Source: Kitasatospora herbaricolor (GTDB lineage: Bacteria > Actinomycetota > Actinomycetes > Streptomycetales > Streptomycetaceae). Taken from it: 64,000 nt of DNA. The stretch lies in assembly GCF_030813695.1 (NCBI RefSeq), contig NZ_JAUSVA010000002.1:2666001-2730000 (forward strand), read 5' to 3'. The translations under genes were made by a program, and so were the position numbers. Numbering within the stretch: the first letter of the stretch is position 1; every line of letters begins with the position of its first letter. The notes beneath the pieces were generated by a model. The model was given only the letters and a program-made list of their open reading frames with translations, did not search any database and was not told where the DNA came from. Of this stretch, positions 24,252-32,967 are shown piece after piece.

Positions 24252-24851
24252 GTGTTCCGACGCCGTTCAGACGATGCCACTGCCTCCGCCGCCGTGCTGG
24301 AGAAGCAGAGCGATACGAGCCAGGCCCGCGACCCGCAGGCGAAGAAGGGCCGGCCCACGCCCAGGCGCAGTGACGCCGAGGCCAACCGGCGCACCCGGGT
24401 GACCGTCCCCAAGGACCGCAAGGAGGCCGCCCGGCAGTCCCGCGAGCGGATGCGCTCCGAGCGGGAGAAGCAGCGCACCGCGCTGCTGGAGGGTGACGAG
24501 CGCTACCTGCCCGCCCGTGACAAGGGCCCGGTGCGCAAGTTCGTCCGCGACTACGTGGACGCCCGCTGGTCGCTCGCCGAGTTCTTCCTGCCCGCCGCCG
24601 TGGTCATCCTGATCCTCAGCGTGGTGCGGGTGCCGGCCCTGCAGCTCCTCTCCACCCTGCTCTTCCTCGCCTTCTTCGTCCTGGTGATCCTGGACTTCGC
24701 CCGCCTGGGCCTCGGCCTGCGCAAGCAGCTCGGCGAGCGCTTCGCCGGGCAGAACACCCGGGGCGCCGTCGCGTACGGCCTGATGCGCATCCTGCAGATG
24801 CGCCGACTGCGGCTGCCCAAGCCGCAGGTCAAGCGCGGGGCCAGGCCCTGA
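24252..24851 (+). CDS. DUF3043 family membrane protein
   Basis: A 199-residue actinobacterial protein of unknown function. The first about 105 residues are highly charged and presumably cytoplasmic (PKDRKEAARQSRERMRSEREKQRTALLEGDERYLPARDKGPVRKFVRDYVDARW). Then come two membrane helices, FFLPAAVVILILSVV and LLSTLLFLAFFVLVILDFARLGL, and a basic C-terminus (QMRRLRLPKPQVKRG). The RYLPARDKGPVR..DYVDARWS motif is characteristic of DUF3043. GTG 24252 has no ribosome site but a TACGCT hexamer 6 bases upstream. A methyltransferase gene follows 11 bases after the stop. Confidence 0.88.
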   Translation: MFRRRSDDATASAAVLEKQSDTSQARDPQAKKGRPTPRRSDAEANRRTRVTVPKDRKEAARQSRERMRSEREKQRTALLEGDERYLPARDKGPVRKFVRDYVDARWSLAEFFLPAAVVILILSVVRVPALQLLSTLLFLAFFVLVILDFARLGLGLRKQLGERFAGQNTRGAVAYGLMRILQMRRLRLPKPQVKRGARP

Positions 24852-24862
24852 CCGCCGAGCCG

Positions 24863-25729
24863 GTGAACTCGGGCTGGGCCCCTCCCACCTGGGAGGGGCC
24901 CGGCCTGTACGCGTTGCCGGGCCAGGGCGGCGGGGGCCACGACCGGCTCCCCTCGCGCAGCGGCTCGTTCGCCGGCGCCGGCCCGTCGCCGGAGCGCCAG
25001 GGCGGACTGCGCAACCTGGTCCGTCAGGAGATGGTGGCCAGGCAGCTGGCCGAACAGCTCGCCGGACGTACCGGCCAGCGCGTCCTGGACGTCGGCTGCG
25101 GCCAGGGCGTCCAGGCGCTGCGGCTCGCCAGGGCCGGCCACTTCGTCACCGGCATCGACTCGGACCAGTACGCCCTCGGGCTCGCCCAGGCCGCGCTGGC
25201 CGAGGAGCCCGACGAGGTCCGCGGCCGGGTCCAGCTGCTCAGCGGGGACGGCCACCAGTGCGGCCGCTGGTTCGGCGCCCGCAGCTTCGACGTGGTGCTC
25301 TGCCACGGCGTCCTGATGTACCTGCCCGACCCGGACCCGATGATCGCCTCGCTGGCCCGGCTGCTCGCCCCCGGCGGGGTGCTCTCGCTGCTGGCCCGCA
25401 ACCGCGACGCGCTGGCCATGCGCCCCGGCGCTGCCGGCGACTGGCGCGCGGCGCTGCACGCCTTCGAGAGCGACCGCTACTACAACCGGCTCGGGCTCAC
25501 CGCCCGCGCCGACCGGCTCGCCGACCTGGCCGTCACCCTCGCCGAGGTCTCGGTGCCGCTGAAGCACTGGTACGGCGTGCGGGTCTTCACCGACAACACC
25601 GCCGACGACTCCGCGCCCCCGGTGGACGGCCGGCGCCTCGCCCAGCTGCTGGACGCCGAGGAGCGGGCCGGCAAGACCGACCCGTACCGGCAGATAGCCG
25701 GGCTGCTGCACGTGGTGGGCGCGAAGTAG
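24863..25729 (+). CDS. Class I SAM-dependent methyltransferase
   Basis: A 288-residue protein. After a flexible Gly/Pro-rich N-terminus (about 1-45), the Rossmann methyltransferase domain begins GGLRNLVRQEMVARQLAEQL. Motif I is VLDVGCGQG (74-82), the acidic residue of motif II is in GHFVTGIDSD, FDVVLCHGVLMYLPDP is motif post-I/IV, and LARLLAPGGVLSLLARN is motif VI. The NLVRQEMV and YYNRLGLTARADR features recall the SmtA/CmoM-like group, in which some members modify tRNA. The substrate is not determined here. It is probably cotranscribed with the DUF3043 gene 11 bases upstream. Confidence 0.85.
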   Translation: MNSGWAPPTWEGPGLYALPGQGGGGHDRLPSRSGSFAGAGPSPERQGGLRNLVRQEMVARQLAEQLAGRTGQRVLDVGCGQGVQALRLARAGHFVTGIDSDQYALGLAQAALAEEPDEVRGRVQLLSGDGHQCGRWFGARSFDVVLCHGVLMYLPDPDPMIASLARLLAPGGVLSLLARNRDALAMRPGAAGDWRAALHAFESDRYYNRLGLTARADRLADLAVTLAEVSVPLKHWYGVRVFTDNTADDSAPPVDGRRLAQLLDAEERAGKTDPYRQIAGLLHVVGAK

Positions 25730-25861
25730 CGAGCCGCGCACCAGGCCCGCGCGCCGCCCGCCGGGCCCGCTCGTCGGCCGGGTGCCGAGCCGGGTGCCGG
25801 CCGGATCTCCCCGGCCGGACGGATCCGGCCGGGTACCGGGTGACTCCCGGACGGGGTGGTC

Positions 25862-26062
25862 TCAGCCCTCGTGCAGGCTCATCGAGTAGATGACCCGGTC
25901 GTCGTCGAGCAGCACGGCGTTGTCGACGCCGTCCTCGACCAGCTGCTTCCAGCTCTCGCCGATCCAGGACTCCGCGTCGCCCTGCCCCGGGAACTCCTCC
26001 TGGCCGCCCGCGGGGGTGACCAGCGTTCCGTCCGCCTTCTCGTACCGCCACGTCCAGACCAT
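25862..26062 (-). CDS. Small conserved hypothetical protein (66 aa)
   Basis: A 66-residue acidic protein, MVWTWRYEKADGTLVTPAG onward, with no Cys or membrane segment. The alternating pattern, with WIGESWKQLVEDGVDNAVLLDDDRVIYSM near the end, suggests a small alpha/beta fold. ATG 26062 has a strong GGGAGGAG six bases upstream, supporting translation. I recall similar short proteins near cobU in other streptomycetes but know of no function. It is divergent from cobU and converges with the methyltransferase gene. Confidence 0.7.
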   Translation of the reverse strand: MVWTWRYEKADGTLVTPAGGQEEFPGQGDAESWIGESWKQLVEDGVDNAVLLDDDRVIYSMSLHEG

Positions 26063-26200
26063 GCCCGGCTCCTCCCGCTGACGACTGGTTGGTCGTACCG
26101 CTCTGTCCCGCCGCACTCTCGTGCCGCTGCTGTGTCGTGCTGCGCACATTAGCCTGCCCGCCGCGATCATCCCTACGCCTCGTCCGGCAGGATGGACGCC

Positions 26201-26758
26201 ATGCCAATCCCCCGCACCCTGATCCTCGGCGGCGCCCGCTCCGGCAAGTCCACCCGGGCCGAGCAGCTGCTCGGCGGGTACGACGACGTTCTCTACGTGG
26301 CGACCGGCGGCACCCGGGACGGCGACCCGGAGTGGGCCCGGCGGGTCGACCTGCACCGCGAGCGGCGCCCGGCGAGCTGGCGCACTGCGGAGACCTGCGA
26401 CCTGGAGGGCGTGCTGCGGGACACCGCCGACCCGGCGCCGGTACTGATCGACTGCCTGGCGCTCTGGCTGACCACCGTGATGGACGAGTGCGACGCCTGG
26501 GACGACGCTGCCTGGGCCGCCGGCGGCGAACGGGCGGTCGGGCTGCGCTGCGCGGCGCTGGCCGAGGCCTGGGGGTCGACCGACCGCCGGGTGATCGCGG
26601 TGAGCAACGAGGTCGGGATGGGCGTCGTCCCCGCGACGGCCGCCGGACGGCGCTTCCGCGACACCCTCGGCCGGCTGAACATGGCGGTGGCCGACGCCTC
26701 GGAGCGGGTGCTGCTGGTGGTGGCGGGACAGGTGGTGACGGTGAAGCCCGCCTCCTGA
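26201..26758 (+). CDS. cobU: Bifunctional adenosylcobinamide kinase/guanylyltransferase
   Basis: CobU phosphorylates adenosylcobinamide and then forms adenosylcobinamide-GDP for the lower-ligand assembly of vitamin B12. In 185 residues there is the P-loop GGARSGKST (10-18), the guanylylated His H52 in DLHRERRPASWRT, VLIDCLALWLT (Walker B-like), SNEVGMGVVP and a C-terminal GQVVTVK. ATG 26201 is preferred over 26192: CAGGAT ends 7 bases before it, as in a leaderless transcript. It is first of cobU-cobT-cobS. No cobalamin riboswitch fits in the short upstream gap. Confidence 0.93.
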   Translation: MPIPRTLILGGARSGKSTRAEQLLGGYDDVLYVATGGTRDGDPEWARRVDLHRERRPASWRTAETCDLEGVLRDTADPAPVLIDCLALWLTTVMDECDAWDDAAWAAGGERAVGLRCAALAEAWGSTDRRVIAVSNEVGMGVVPATAAGRRFRDTLGRLNMAVADASERVLLVVAGQVVTVKPAS

Positions 26759-26805
26759 CAGGCCAGCCACCTGATCGCGCCCGACGCCGTGTAGCCTTCC
26801 CAGCG

Positions 26806-27933
26806 ATGGACACGACCGTGGATCTGGATACGTTCTCCTCGCTCGTCGAGCGCCCCGACGAGAGCGCCCGCCGGGCCGCCGACGAGCGCTGGCGGGCGCT
26901 CGACCGGCCGCGCGGCGGCCTCGGCCAGTTGGAGGAGCTGGGCAGCTGGCTCGCCTCCGTGCAGGGGCACTCCCCCGTGCGGCCGCTGTCGGCGCCCAAG
27001 GTGCTGCTGTTCGCCGGCGACCACGGGGTCGCCTCGCTGGGCGTCTCCGAGCTGTCCGCCGACGGCGGGACGGCCGGGCGGGTGCGCGCCGTCCTCGACG
27101 GCACGGCGCCGGTCGCGGTGCTCGCGCGGCGCTTCGGCGCCCGGGTACGCGTGGTCGACGTGGCGGTGGACGCCGATCAGGACGACTTCCCCGAAGAGGT
27201 GACCCGCTACCGGGTGCGCCGCGGCTCCGGCCGGATCGACGTCGAGGACGCGCTCAGCGCGGAGGAGGCCGCCCGGGCCTTCCGCGCCGGCATGGCGGTC
27301 GCCGACGAGGAGGCCGACGCCGGGACGGACCTGGTGGTGCTCGGCGACCTCGGGGTCGGCTCGACCACCGTCGCCGCCGTCCTGGTCGGCGCCCTCTGCG
27401 GGACGGACGCGGCGGCGGTCACCGGGCGCGGCTCCGGCATCGACGACCGGGTCTGGATGGTCAAGTGCGCCACCGTCCGCGACTCGCTGCGGCGGGCCCG
27501 GCCGGTGCTCGGCGACCAGCTGGCCCTGCTGGCGGCCACCGGTGGCGCGGACTTCGCCGCCATCACCGGCTTCCTGCTGCAGGCCGCGGTGCGCCGACTG
27601 CCGGTGGTGCTGGACGGCGTGGTCTCCGCCTCCTGCGCGCTGGTCGCGCAGCGGATCGCGTTCCGGGCCCCCGAGTGGTGGCGGGCCGGTCAGTCGACCG
27701 GCGAGCCCGCCCAGGCGAAGGCCTACGACCGGCTGACGCTGATCCCGCTGCAGGAGCAGAAGATCACCATGGGCGAGGGCGTCGGCGCGCTGATGTCGCT
27801 GCCGCTGCTGCAGGCGGCGGCGGACACGCTGGCCGAGGAGACGGCCGTGCTCCCCGGCCTGCCCGAGGCGCCGGCGCTGCCGCGGGTGCAGCCCAAGCTG
27901 CCCTCGGCGGCGGATCTGCTCGGCCGGGTCTGA
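26806..27933 (+). CDS. cobT: Nicotinate-nucleotide--dimethylbenzimidazole phosphoribosyltransferase
   Basis: CobT makes alpha-ribazole phosphate, the nucleotide loop of B12, from dimethylbenzimidazole and nicotinate mononucleotide. The 375-residue protein shows RWRALDRPRGGLGQLEELGSWLA, VLLFAGDHGVASLGVS, LGDLGVGSTTVAAVL, VTGRGSGIDD, ITGFLLQAAVRRLPVVLDGVVS and, near the C-terminus, KITMGEGVGALMSLPLLQAA with the catalytic Glu region. ATG 26806 lies 8 bases after TAGCCT (26792-26797) with no ribosome site, suggesting a separate leaderless promoter within the cob group. cobS begins four bases after the stop. Confidence 0.94.
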   Translation: MDTTVDLDTFSSLVERPDESARRAADERWRALDRPRGGLGQLEELGSWLASVQGHSPVRPLSAPKVLLFAGDHGVASLGVSELSADGGTAGRVRAVLDGTAPVAVLARRFGARVRVVDVAVDADQDDFPEEVTRYRVRRGSGRIDVEDALSAEEAARAFRAGMAVADEEADAGTDLVVLGDLGVGSTTVAAVLVGALCGTDAAAVTGRGSGIDDRVWMVKCATVRDSLRRARPVLGDQLALLAATGGADFAAITGFLLQAAVRRLPVVLDGVVSASCALVAQRIAFRAPEWWRAGQSTGEPAQAKAYDRLTLIPLQEQKITMGEGVGALMSLPLLQAAADTLAEETAVLPGLPEAPALPRVQPKLPSAADLLGRV

Positions 27934-27937
27934 GGCG

Positions 27938-28837
27938 GTGCCGGACGGGCCGGAGGCGGACGGGCCGAGGGCGGGCGGGCCCGGAGCGGACGCGGCCGAC
28001 TCCGGTGTCACCGGTACCGGTGTTTCCGGCACCGGTACGCCCGGGGCCCGGGATCCGCGTGCGAGCCGGTTGCGGTTCGAAGGGCTGAGGTTCGCCTTCG
28101 GCACGTTGTCCGTCCTCCGGGTGCGGGTCGAACGCTGGGACCGGCCGACCGCGGGGCGCGCGATGCTCTGCGCGCCGGTGGTCGGGATCGTGCTCGGGGC
28201 GCTCGCCGCCGCCCCCAGCACCCTGGTGGCCTGGCGGGCGGGCGGACCGCTCGGCGCGGTCACGGCGGTCGCGGCGCTCGCCGCCCTCACCCGGGGCCTG
28301 CACCTGGACGGCCTCGCCGACGTCGCCGACGGCCTCGGCAGCGGCAAGCCCGCCGAGGACGCCCTACGGATCATGAAGCAGTCCGACATCGGCCCCTTCG
28401 GCGTGCTCACCCTGCTGCTCACCCTGCTCGCCCAGATCGCCGCGCTGGCAGGCCAGTTCGAGCACTCCGCGGTACGCGGCGCGCTCTCCGTGCTCGCCTG
28501 CGCGGTCACCGCGCGCTGCGCACTCGCCTGGGGCTGCCTGCGCTCGGTGCCGGCCGCCCGGCCGGGCGGCCTCGGCGCGATGGTCGCGAGCACCGTGGCG
28601 CCCGCCGCGGCGCTCGCCGTCTCCGCCGCCGCCGCCGTGCTGCTCGCCCTGGCCGGCCTCACCGACGGCTGGTCCGCCCTGCGGCTCCCGCTCGCCCTCG
28701 TCGCCGGACTGCTCGGCGCCCGGCTCCTGCTGCGCCGCTGCGTGCGCCGCTTCGACGGCATCACCGGCGACGTCCTGGGCGCGACGGCGGAGACCGCCGC
28801 CACCTGCTGCCTGCTCACGCTGGCCCTGACGGGCTGA
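27938..28837 (+). CDS. cobS: Adenosylcobinamide-GDP ribazoletransferase (cobalamin synthase)
   Basis: CobS joins adenosylcobinamide-GDP and alpha-ribazole at the membrane, the last step of the nucleotide loop pathway. Family motifs: LRFAFGTLSVLRVRVERWDRPTAGRAM, the metal site HLDGLADVADG (122-132), ALRIMKQSDIGPFGVLTLLLTLLAQIAAL and a C-terminal RRCVRRFDGITGDVLGATAET. Six or seven membrane helices are predicted. The first about 45 residues are an unusual Gly/Thr-rich extension with near repeats (GVTGTGVSGTGTPG) absent from most homologues. A start nearer GLRFAFGTL cannot be excluded. It is coupled to cobT by a 4-base gap. Confidence 0.93.
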   Translation: MPDGPEADGPRAGGPGADAADSGVTGTGVSGTGTPGARDPRASRLRFEGLRFAFGTLSVLRVRVERWDRPTAGRAMLCAPVVGIVLGALAAAPSTLVAWRAGGPLGAVTAVAALAALTRGLHLDGLADVADGLGSGKPAEDALRIMKQSDIGPFGVLTLLLTLLAQIAALAGQFEHSAVRGALSVLACAVTARCALAWGCLRSVPAARPGGLGAMVASTVAPAAALAVSAAAAVLLALAGLTDGWSALRLPLALVAGLLGARLLLRRCVRRFDGITGDVLGATAETAATCCLLTLALTG

Positions 28838-29576
28838 CCGACCAGGGAACAGGCCGCGGGACCGGGCGCCTTCCTGACCGGCCGTCAGCGCGATGCCCGC
28901 AGCCGGACCTGGGCACCGAGAGCTCGGTCCGGCCCTGGAGCCGTCCGACGGAGGGGTCACCGGACCCCGGCCACCCGGGGCCGGATCGCCGGCCGAGGCC
29001 CACGGTCGCGGCTGGAAGCTGATGCTCGATCAACTTCTGTGCCCCGGACCGGCGCTGGAGCGGGATCGCCGCCCGGGTGCGTGGAGCGTCACCGGAGGGT
29101 GCGTCGGGCCCGCGCCGCTCCTCCCTCCCCCTTCGGCCCGCCTCGCGCGCGAACCCGCCCGCCCGGGCGGCGACCTGGGAAGGGCCGTCGTGGCTCGTGG
29201 CCGGTCGTGCCCGGCTCACCTCCCGCCGCCACCGTGCAGCGTCGCACCGAGGCGTCGTCGAGGCGGGGCCGGGGCCGAGGGCCGGTGGCGGGCCTGCCGT
29301 GGGACGACCGGTCAGGGCCGGGACCGGGGGCGGCGTGATCCCAGCATGCGGACTACCATGCGGGGAGCACCGTAGCCCTGCACCGTCGCGGGAACTGCCC
29401 GGCCGCTCTTCGCCGAGGAGCCGGGACCTCTGGTGTGTGCGGTCGCCGGAGGCGGCGCACGCGCCAGGGGTCCCGGAGCCGGAGCCGGCCGGGCGGGTCC
29501 CCGCGACCCGGGGGTACGCCGGTGCGGCATCACCGCCGCACCCGGCCGTGGACGCGAAAGAACAGGACGCAAATAC
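28838..29576. other. 739-base gap between cobS and pepA
   Basis: No convincing gene on either strand. Open frames here have biased composition and no recognisable family. The pepA promoter must lie near its right end. A relatively AT-rich patch at 29010-29042 (GGAAGCTGATGCTCGATCAA) stands out. The stretch could hold a non-coding RNA, but nothing was recognised. Confidence 0.4.
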
Positions 29577-31079
29577 GTGACTGCATTGTCTGTGAGCACC
29601 TCCTCCGCCGCATCGCTGCGCGCGGACGCCCTGGTGGTCGGTGTGGCGAAGGGCGCGAAGGGCATCGTGGTGGCACCCGGTGCCGAGGCCGTGATCGAGG
29701 CGTTCGACGGCAAGCTGGCCGAGGTCCTCACCACCCTGGGCGCCACCGGTGGCGAGGGCGAGGCCGTGAAGGTCCCCTCCCCCGCCGGCCTGAAGGCCCC
29801 CCTCGTGCTCGCGGTCGGTCTCGGCGACGCCGAGCAGGGCTTCTCCGAGGAGGCCCTGCGGCGCGCGGCCGGTGTCGCGGCCCGGACCCTCGCCGGCACC
29901 AAGAAGGTCGCGCTGGCGCTGCCGGCCGAGTCGGCCGAGGAGGCCGGCGCGATCGCGCTGGGCGCGCTGCTCGGCTCGTACTCGTACGGCACCTACAAGA
30001 GCAACGGCGCCGGCAAGGAGCCGGTCGGCGAGCTGGTCGTGCTGACCACCCGCAAGGGCAGCAAGGACGCCAAGGCCGCGGTCGAGCGCGCCACCGCGGT
30101 CGGCGAGGAGATGAACCGCGCCCGCGACCTGATCAACATGGCGCCGAACGACCTCAACCCGAAGGCCTTCGCGACCATCGCCCAGGCCGCCGGCAAGGAG
30201 CACGGCCTCAAGGTCGAGGTGCTGGACGAGAAGGCGCTCGCCAAGGGCGGCTTCGGCGGCATCCTGGGCGTGGGCGTCGGCTCGACGAACCCGCCGCGGC
30301 TGGTGAAGGTGGCCTACACCCACCCGAAGGCCAAGGCGACGCTCGCCTTCGTCGGCAAGGGCATCACCTACGACTCGGGCGGCATCTCGCTGAAGCCGGC
30401 CGGTCACAACGAGACCATGAAGTGCGACATGTCGGGCGCGGCGGCGGTCTTCGCGGCCGTGGTCGCGGCCAAGCGCCTGGGCCTGGCCGTCAACATCACC
30501 GGCTGGCTGGCGCTGGCGGAGAACATGCCGTCCGGCTCGGCCACCCGCCCCGGCGACGTGCTGCGGATGTACGGCGGCAAGACCGTCGAGGTGCTGAACA
30601 CCGACGCCGAGGGCCGGCTGGTGCTGGCGGACGCGATCGTGCGGGCCGGCGAGGAGAACCCGGACGTGATCGTCGACGTGGCGACGCTGACCGGCGCGAT
30701 GGTGCTGGCCCTGGGCACCCGCATCTTCGGCGTGATGTCCAACAGCGACGAGCTGCGCGAGACCCTGCACGCCACGGCGCAGGAGGCCGGCGAGCAGTCC
30801 TGGCCGATGCCGCTGCCGGTCGAGCTGCGCAAGGGCATGACCGAGTCGACCATCGCCGACCTGGCGAACATGGGCGAGCGGATGGGCGGCGGCCTGGTGG
30901 CCGGCCTCTTCCTGAAGGAGTTCGTCGCCGAGGGCATCGACTGGGCGCACCTGGACATCGCGGGCCCGGCCTTCCACGAGGGCGCGCCGTACGGCTACAC
31001 CCCCAAGGGCGGCACGGCGAGCGCGGTGCGCACGCTGCTGCGCTTCGCCGAGCGGACGGCCGCGGGCGACAAGGCCTGA
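29577..31079 (+). CDS. pepA: Leucyl aminopeptidase (M17 family, cytosolic)
   Basis: A two-zinc aminopeptidase that releases N-terminal residues from peptides in the cytoplasm. In 500 residues the N-terminal macro-like domain (1-170) is followed by the catalytic domain with K261 (FVGKGITYDSGGISLKP; D266, K273), D284 (KCDMSGAAA) and the signature NTDAEGRL (341-348) with R347. The C-terminal region WAHLDIAGPAFHEGAPYGYTPKGGTASAVRTLL is also typical. All metal and catalytic residues are intact. GTG 29577 is preceded by AGGA. Upstream in-frame codons belong to the gap and are not conserved. Confidence 0.95.
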   Translation: MTALSVSTSSAASLRADALVVGVAKGAKGIVVAPGAEAVIEAFDGKLAEVLTTLGATGGEGEAVKVPSPAGLKAPLVLAVGLGDAEQGFSEEALRRAAGVAARTLAGTKKVALALPAESAEEAGAIALGALLGSYSYGTYKSNGAGKEPVGELVVLTTRKGSKDAKAAVERATAVGEEMNRARDLINMAPNDLNPKAFATIAQAAGKEHGLKVEVLDEKALAKGGFGGILGVGVGSTNPPRLVKVAYTHPKAKATLAFVGKGITYDSGGISLKPAGHNETMKCDMSGAAAVFAAVVAAKRLGLAVNITGWLALAENMPSGSATRPGDVLRMYGGKTVEVLNTDAEGRLVLADAIVRAGEENPDVIVDVATLTGAMVLALGTRIFGVMSNSDELRETLHATAQEAGEQSWPMPLPVELRKGMTESTIADLANMGERMGGGLVAGLFLKEFVAEGIDWAHLDIAGPAFHEGAPYGYTPKGGTASAVRTLLRFAERTAAGDKA

Positions 31080-31128
31080 CGCTCCGTCCCGAACGGTTCC
31101 TCCCGCCCCCGGCCACCGGGGACGGCCC

Positions 31129-31174
31129 GGCCCGGCGCCCTTCAACGGGCGCCGGGCCTATTTCATTCCATTTT
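31129..31174 (+). terminator. Rho-independent terminator after pepA
   Basis: A perfect 12-bp stem (31129-31140 with 31147-31158) and a 6-base loop are followed by a T-rich tract (TATTTCATTCCATTTT). Confidence 0.9.
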
Positions 31175-31517
31175 CCGGTTACCTGGCGGTAATAAGTCCT
31201 GGAGGCCTCCGCACCCCTGTTCGCTGCGGGCGAAACTTTGTTCCACAAGGTGGAACTCCCCGGGCCACCGGCCCCGGACGGCCCGGCTCACCGCCCGGGA
31301 ACGACCCCTGTGAGCTGCGGCGATACCCTGACGTACGGGACGTTCGACCCCCCGCTACGGGGTGCCCCGATACCCTCGGGGCAGGCCGGGACATCAGCTG
31401 CCACGAACAAGTGCGAAGATGTATTTCCGGCACGACTGGGCGCCTTACAAAGGCTTCCCGACCCACCGGACCGCGACCGGCCCGGCGATCCGCACCCCTT
31501 TGCATGGAGGACGTGAC
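31175..31517. other. Intergenic region upstream of lpdA
   Basis: No gene. A 17-bp perfect palindrome GTTCCACAAGGTGGAAC (31240-31256) is listed separately. Two TACCCT hexamers in similar contexts (CGATACCCT at 31321-31329 and 31368-31376) could be -10 elements. The transcript would then have a leader of 135 to 190 bases before lpdA. Confidence 0.45.
31240..31256. promoter_or_regulatory. Operator-like palindrome upstream of lpdA
   Basis: GTTCCAC-AAG-GTGGAAC has perfect 7-bp arms and a 3-base centre. It lies 68 bp upstream of the first putative -10 hexamer. The binding protein is unknown. Confidence 0.5.
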
Positions 31518-32906
31518 GTGGCGAACGACGCCAGCACCGTTTTCGACGTTGTCATTCTCGGAGGCGGAAGCGGCGGTTACGCCGCGGCGCTCCGCGCCGC
31601 TCAGCTGGGCCTGAGTGTGGCCCTGATCGAGAAGGGCGAGCTGGGCGGCACCTGCCTGCACCGTGGTTGCATCCCGACCAAGGCTCTCCTGCACGCGGCC
31701 GAGGTCGCGGACGAGACCCGCGAGGCGGCGGACTTCGGTGTCCTCGCCACCTTCCAGGGCATCGACATCAAGGGCGTCCACAAGTACAAGGACGACGTCG
31801 TCTCCGGCCTGTACAAGGGTCTGCAGGGCCTGGTCGCCTCCCGCAAGGTCCACTACATCACCGGCGAGGGCAAGCTCTCCTCGCAGACCTCGGTGGACGT
31901 GAACGGCCAGCGCGTCGAGGGCCGCCACATCGTCCTCGCCACCGGCTCCGTGCCGAAGTCGCTGCCGGGCCTGACCATCGACGGCGACCGGGTGATCTCC
32001 TCGGACCACGCCCTCAAGCTCGACCGCATCCCGAAGTCGGCCGTGATCCTGGGCGGCGGCGTCATCGGCGTCGAGTTCGCGTCCGTCTGGAAGTCCTTCG
32101 GCGTCGACGTCACCATCGTCGAGGCCCTGCCGCACCTGGCCCCGCTGGAGGACGAGAACTCCTCCAAGCTGCTGGAGCGCGCCTTCCGCAAGCGCGGCAT
32201 CAAGTTCGAGCTGAAGGCCCGCTTCTCGGGCGTCGAGTACACCGCCGACGGCGTGCGCGTCTCCACCGAGAACGGCAAGCAGATCGACGCCGACCTGCTG
32301 CTCGTCGCCATCGGCCGCGGCCCGGTCTCGGCCGGCCTCGGCTACGAGGAGAACGGCGTCGCCACCGACCGCGGCTACGTCCTGGTCGACGAGTACATGC
32401 GCACCAACGTGCCCACCATCTCCGCCGTCGGCGACCTGGTCCCGACCCTGCAGCTGGCCCACGTCGGCTTCGCCGAGGGCATCCTCGTCGCCGAGCGCCT
32501 GGCCGGCCTCAAGGCCGTGCCGATCGACTACGACGGCGTGCCGCGCGTGACGTACTGCAACCCCGAGGTCGCGTCGGTGGGCATCACCGAGGCCAAGGCC
32601 GTGGAGCTGTACGGCAAGGACAAGGTCGTCACGCTCAAGTACAACCTGGCCGGCAACGGCAAGAGCAAGATCCTCAAGACCGCCGGCGAGATCAAGCTCG
32701 TCCAGGTCAAGGACGGCGCCGTGGTCGGCGTCCACATGGTCGGTGCCCGCATGGGTGAGCAGGTCGGCGAAGCCCAGCTCATCTACAACTGGGAGGCGCT
32801 GCCGGCCGAGGTCGCGCAGCTCATCCACGCGCACCCGTCGCAGTCCGAGGCCCTCGGCGAGGCGCACCTGGCGCTGGCCGGCAAGCCGCTGCACGCGCAC
32901 GACTGA
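31518..32906 (+). CDS. lpdA: Dihydrolipoyl dehydrogenase (E3)
   Basis: The FAD enzyme that reoxidises dihydrolipoyl groups of 2-oxo acid dehydrogenase complexes with NAD. The 462 residues include the FAD site [23 protein letters not shown] (9-31), the redox disulfide C46 and C51 in [20 protein letters not shown], the NAD site [20 protein letters not shown], the second FAD motif ISAVGDLV and the C-terminal catalytic segment [22 protein letters not shown] 31518 has GGAGG seven bases upstream. It is followed 61 bases later by sucB, whose lipoyl domains are its substrate. Confidence 0.96.
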   Translation: MANDASTVFDVVILGGGSGGYAAALRAAQLGLSVALIEKGELGGTCLHRGCIPTKALLHAAEVADETREAADFGVLATFQGIDIKGVHKYKDDVVSGLYKGLQGLVASRKVHYITGEGKLSSQTSVDVNGQRVEGRHIVLATGSVPKSLPGLTIDGDRVISSDHALKLDRIPKSAVILGGGVIGVEFASVWKSFGVDVTIVEALPHLAPLEDENSSKLLERAFRKRGIKFELKARFSGVEYTADGVRVSTENGKQIDADLLLVAIGRGPVSAGLGYEENGVATDRGYVLVDEYMRTNVPTISAVGDLVPTLQLAHVGFAEGILVAERLAGLKAVPIDYDGVPRVTYCNPEVASVGITEAKAVELYGKDKVVTLKYNLAGNGKSKILKTAGEIKLVQVKDGAVVGVHMVGARMGEQVGEAQLIYNWEALPAEVAQLIHAHPSQSEALGEAHLALAGKPLHAHD

Positions 32907-32967
32907 TCGCGCGCCCCGCTTACTTCCCCCATCCCGTACGCAAGACTTGATAGGAGTCGCTGAAACC

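Noticed and set aside
26063-26200. Possible cobalamin riboswitch upstream of cobU
   Set aside because: The gap is only 138 bases and lacks a recognisable B12-box. Cobalamin aptamers need about 200 bases.
28893-29375. A 160-codon plus-strand frame in the gap before pepA
   Set aside because: Composition is Arg/Pro/Gly-rich with no domain, no ribosome site and no G/C third-position pattern that differs from the other frames.
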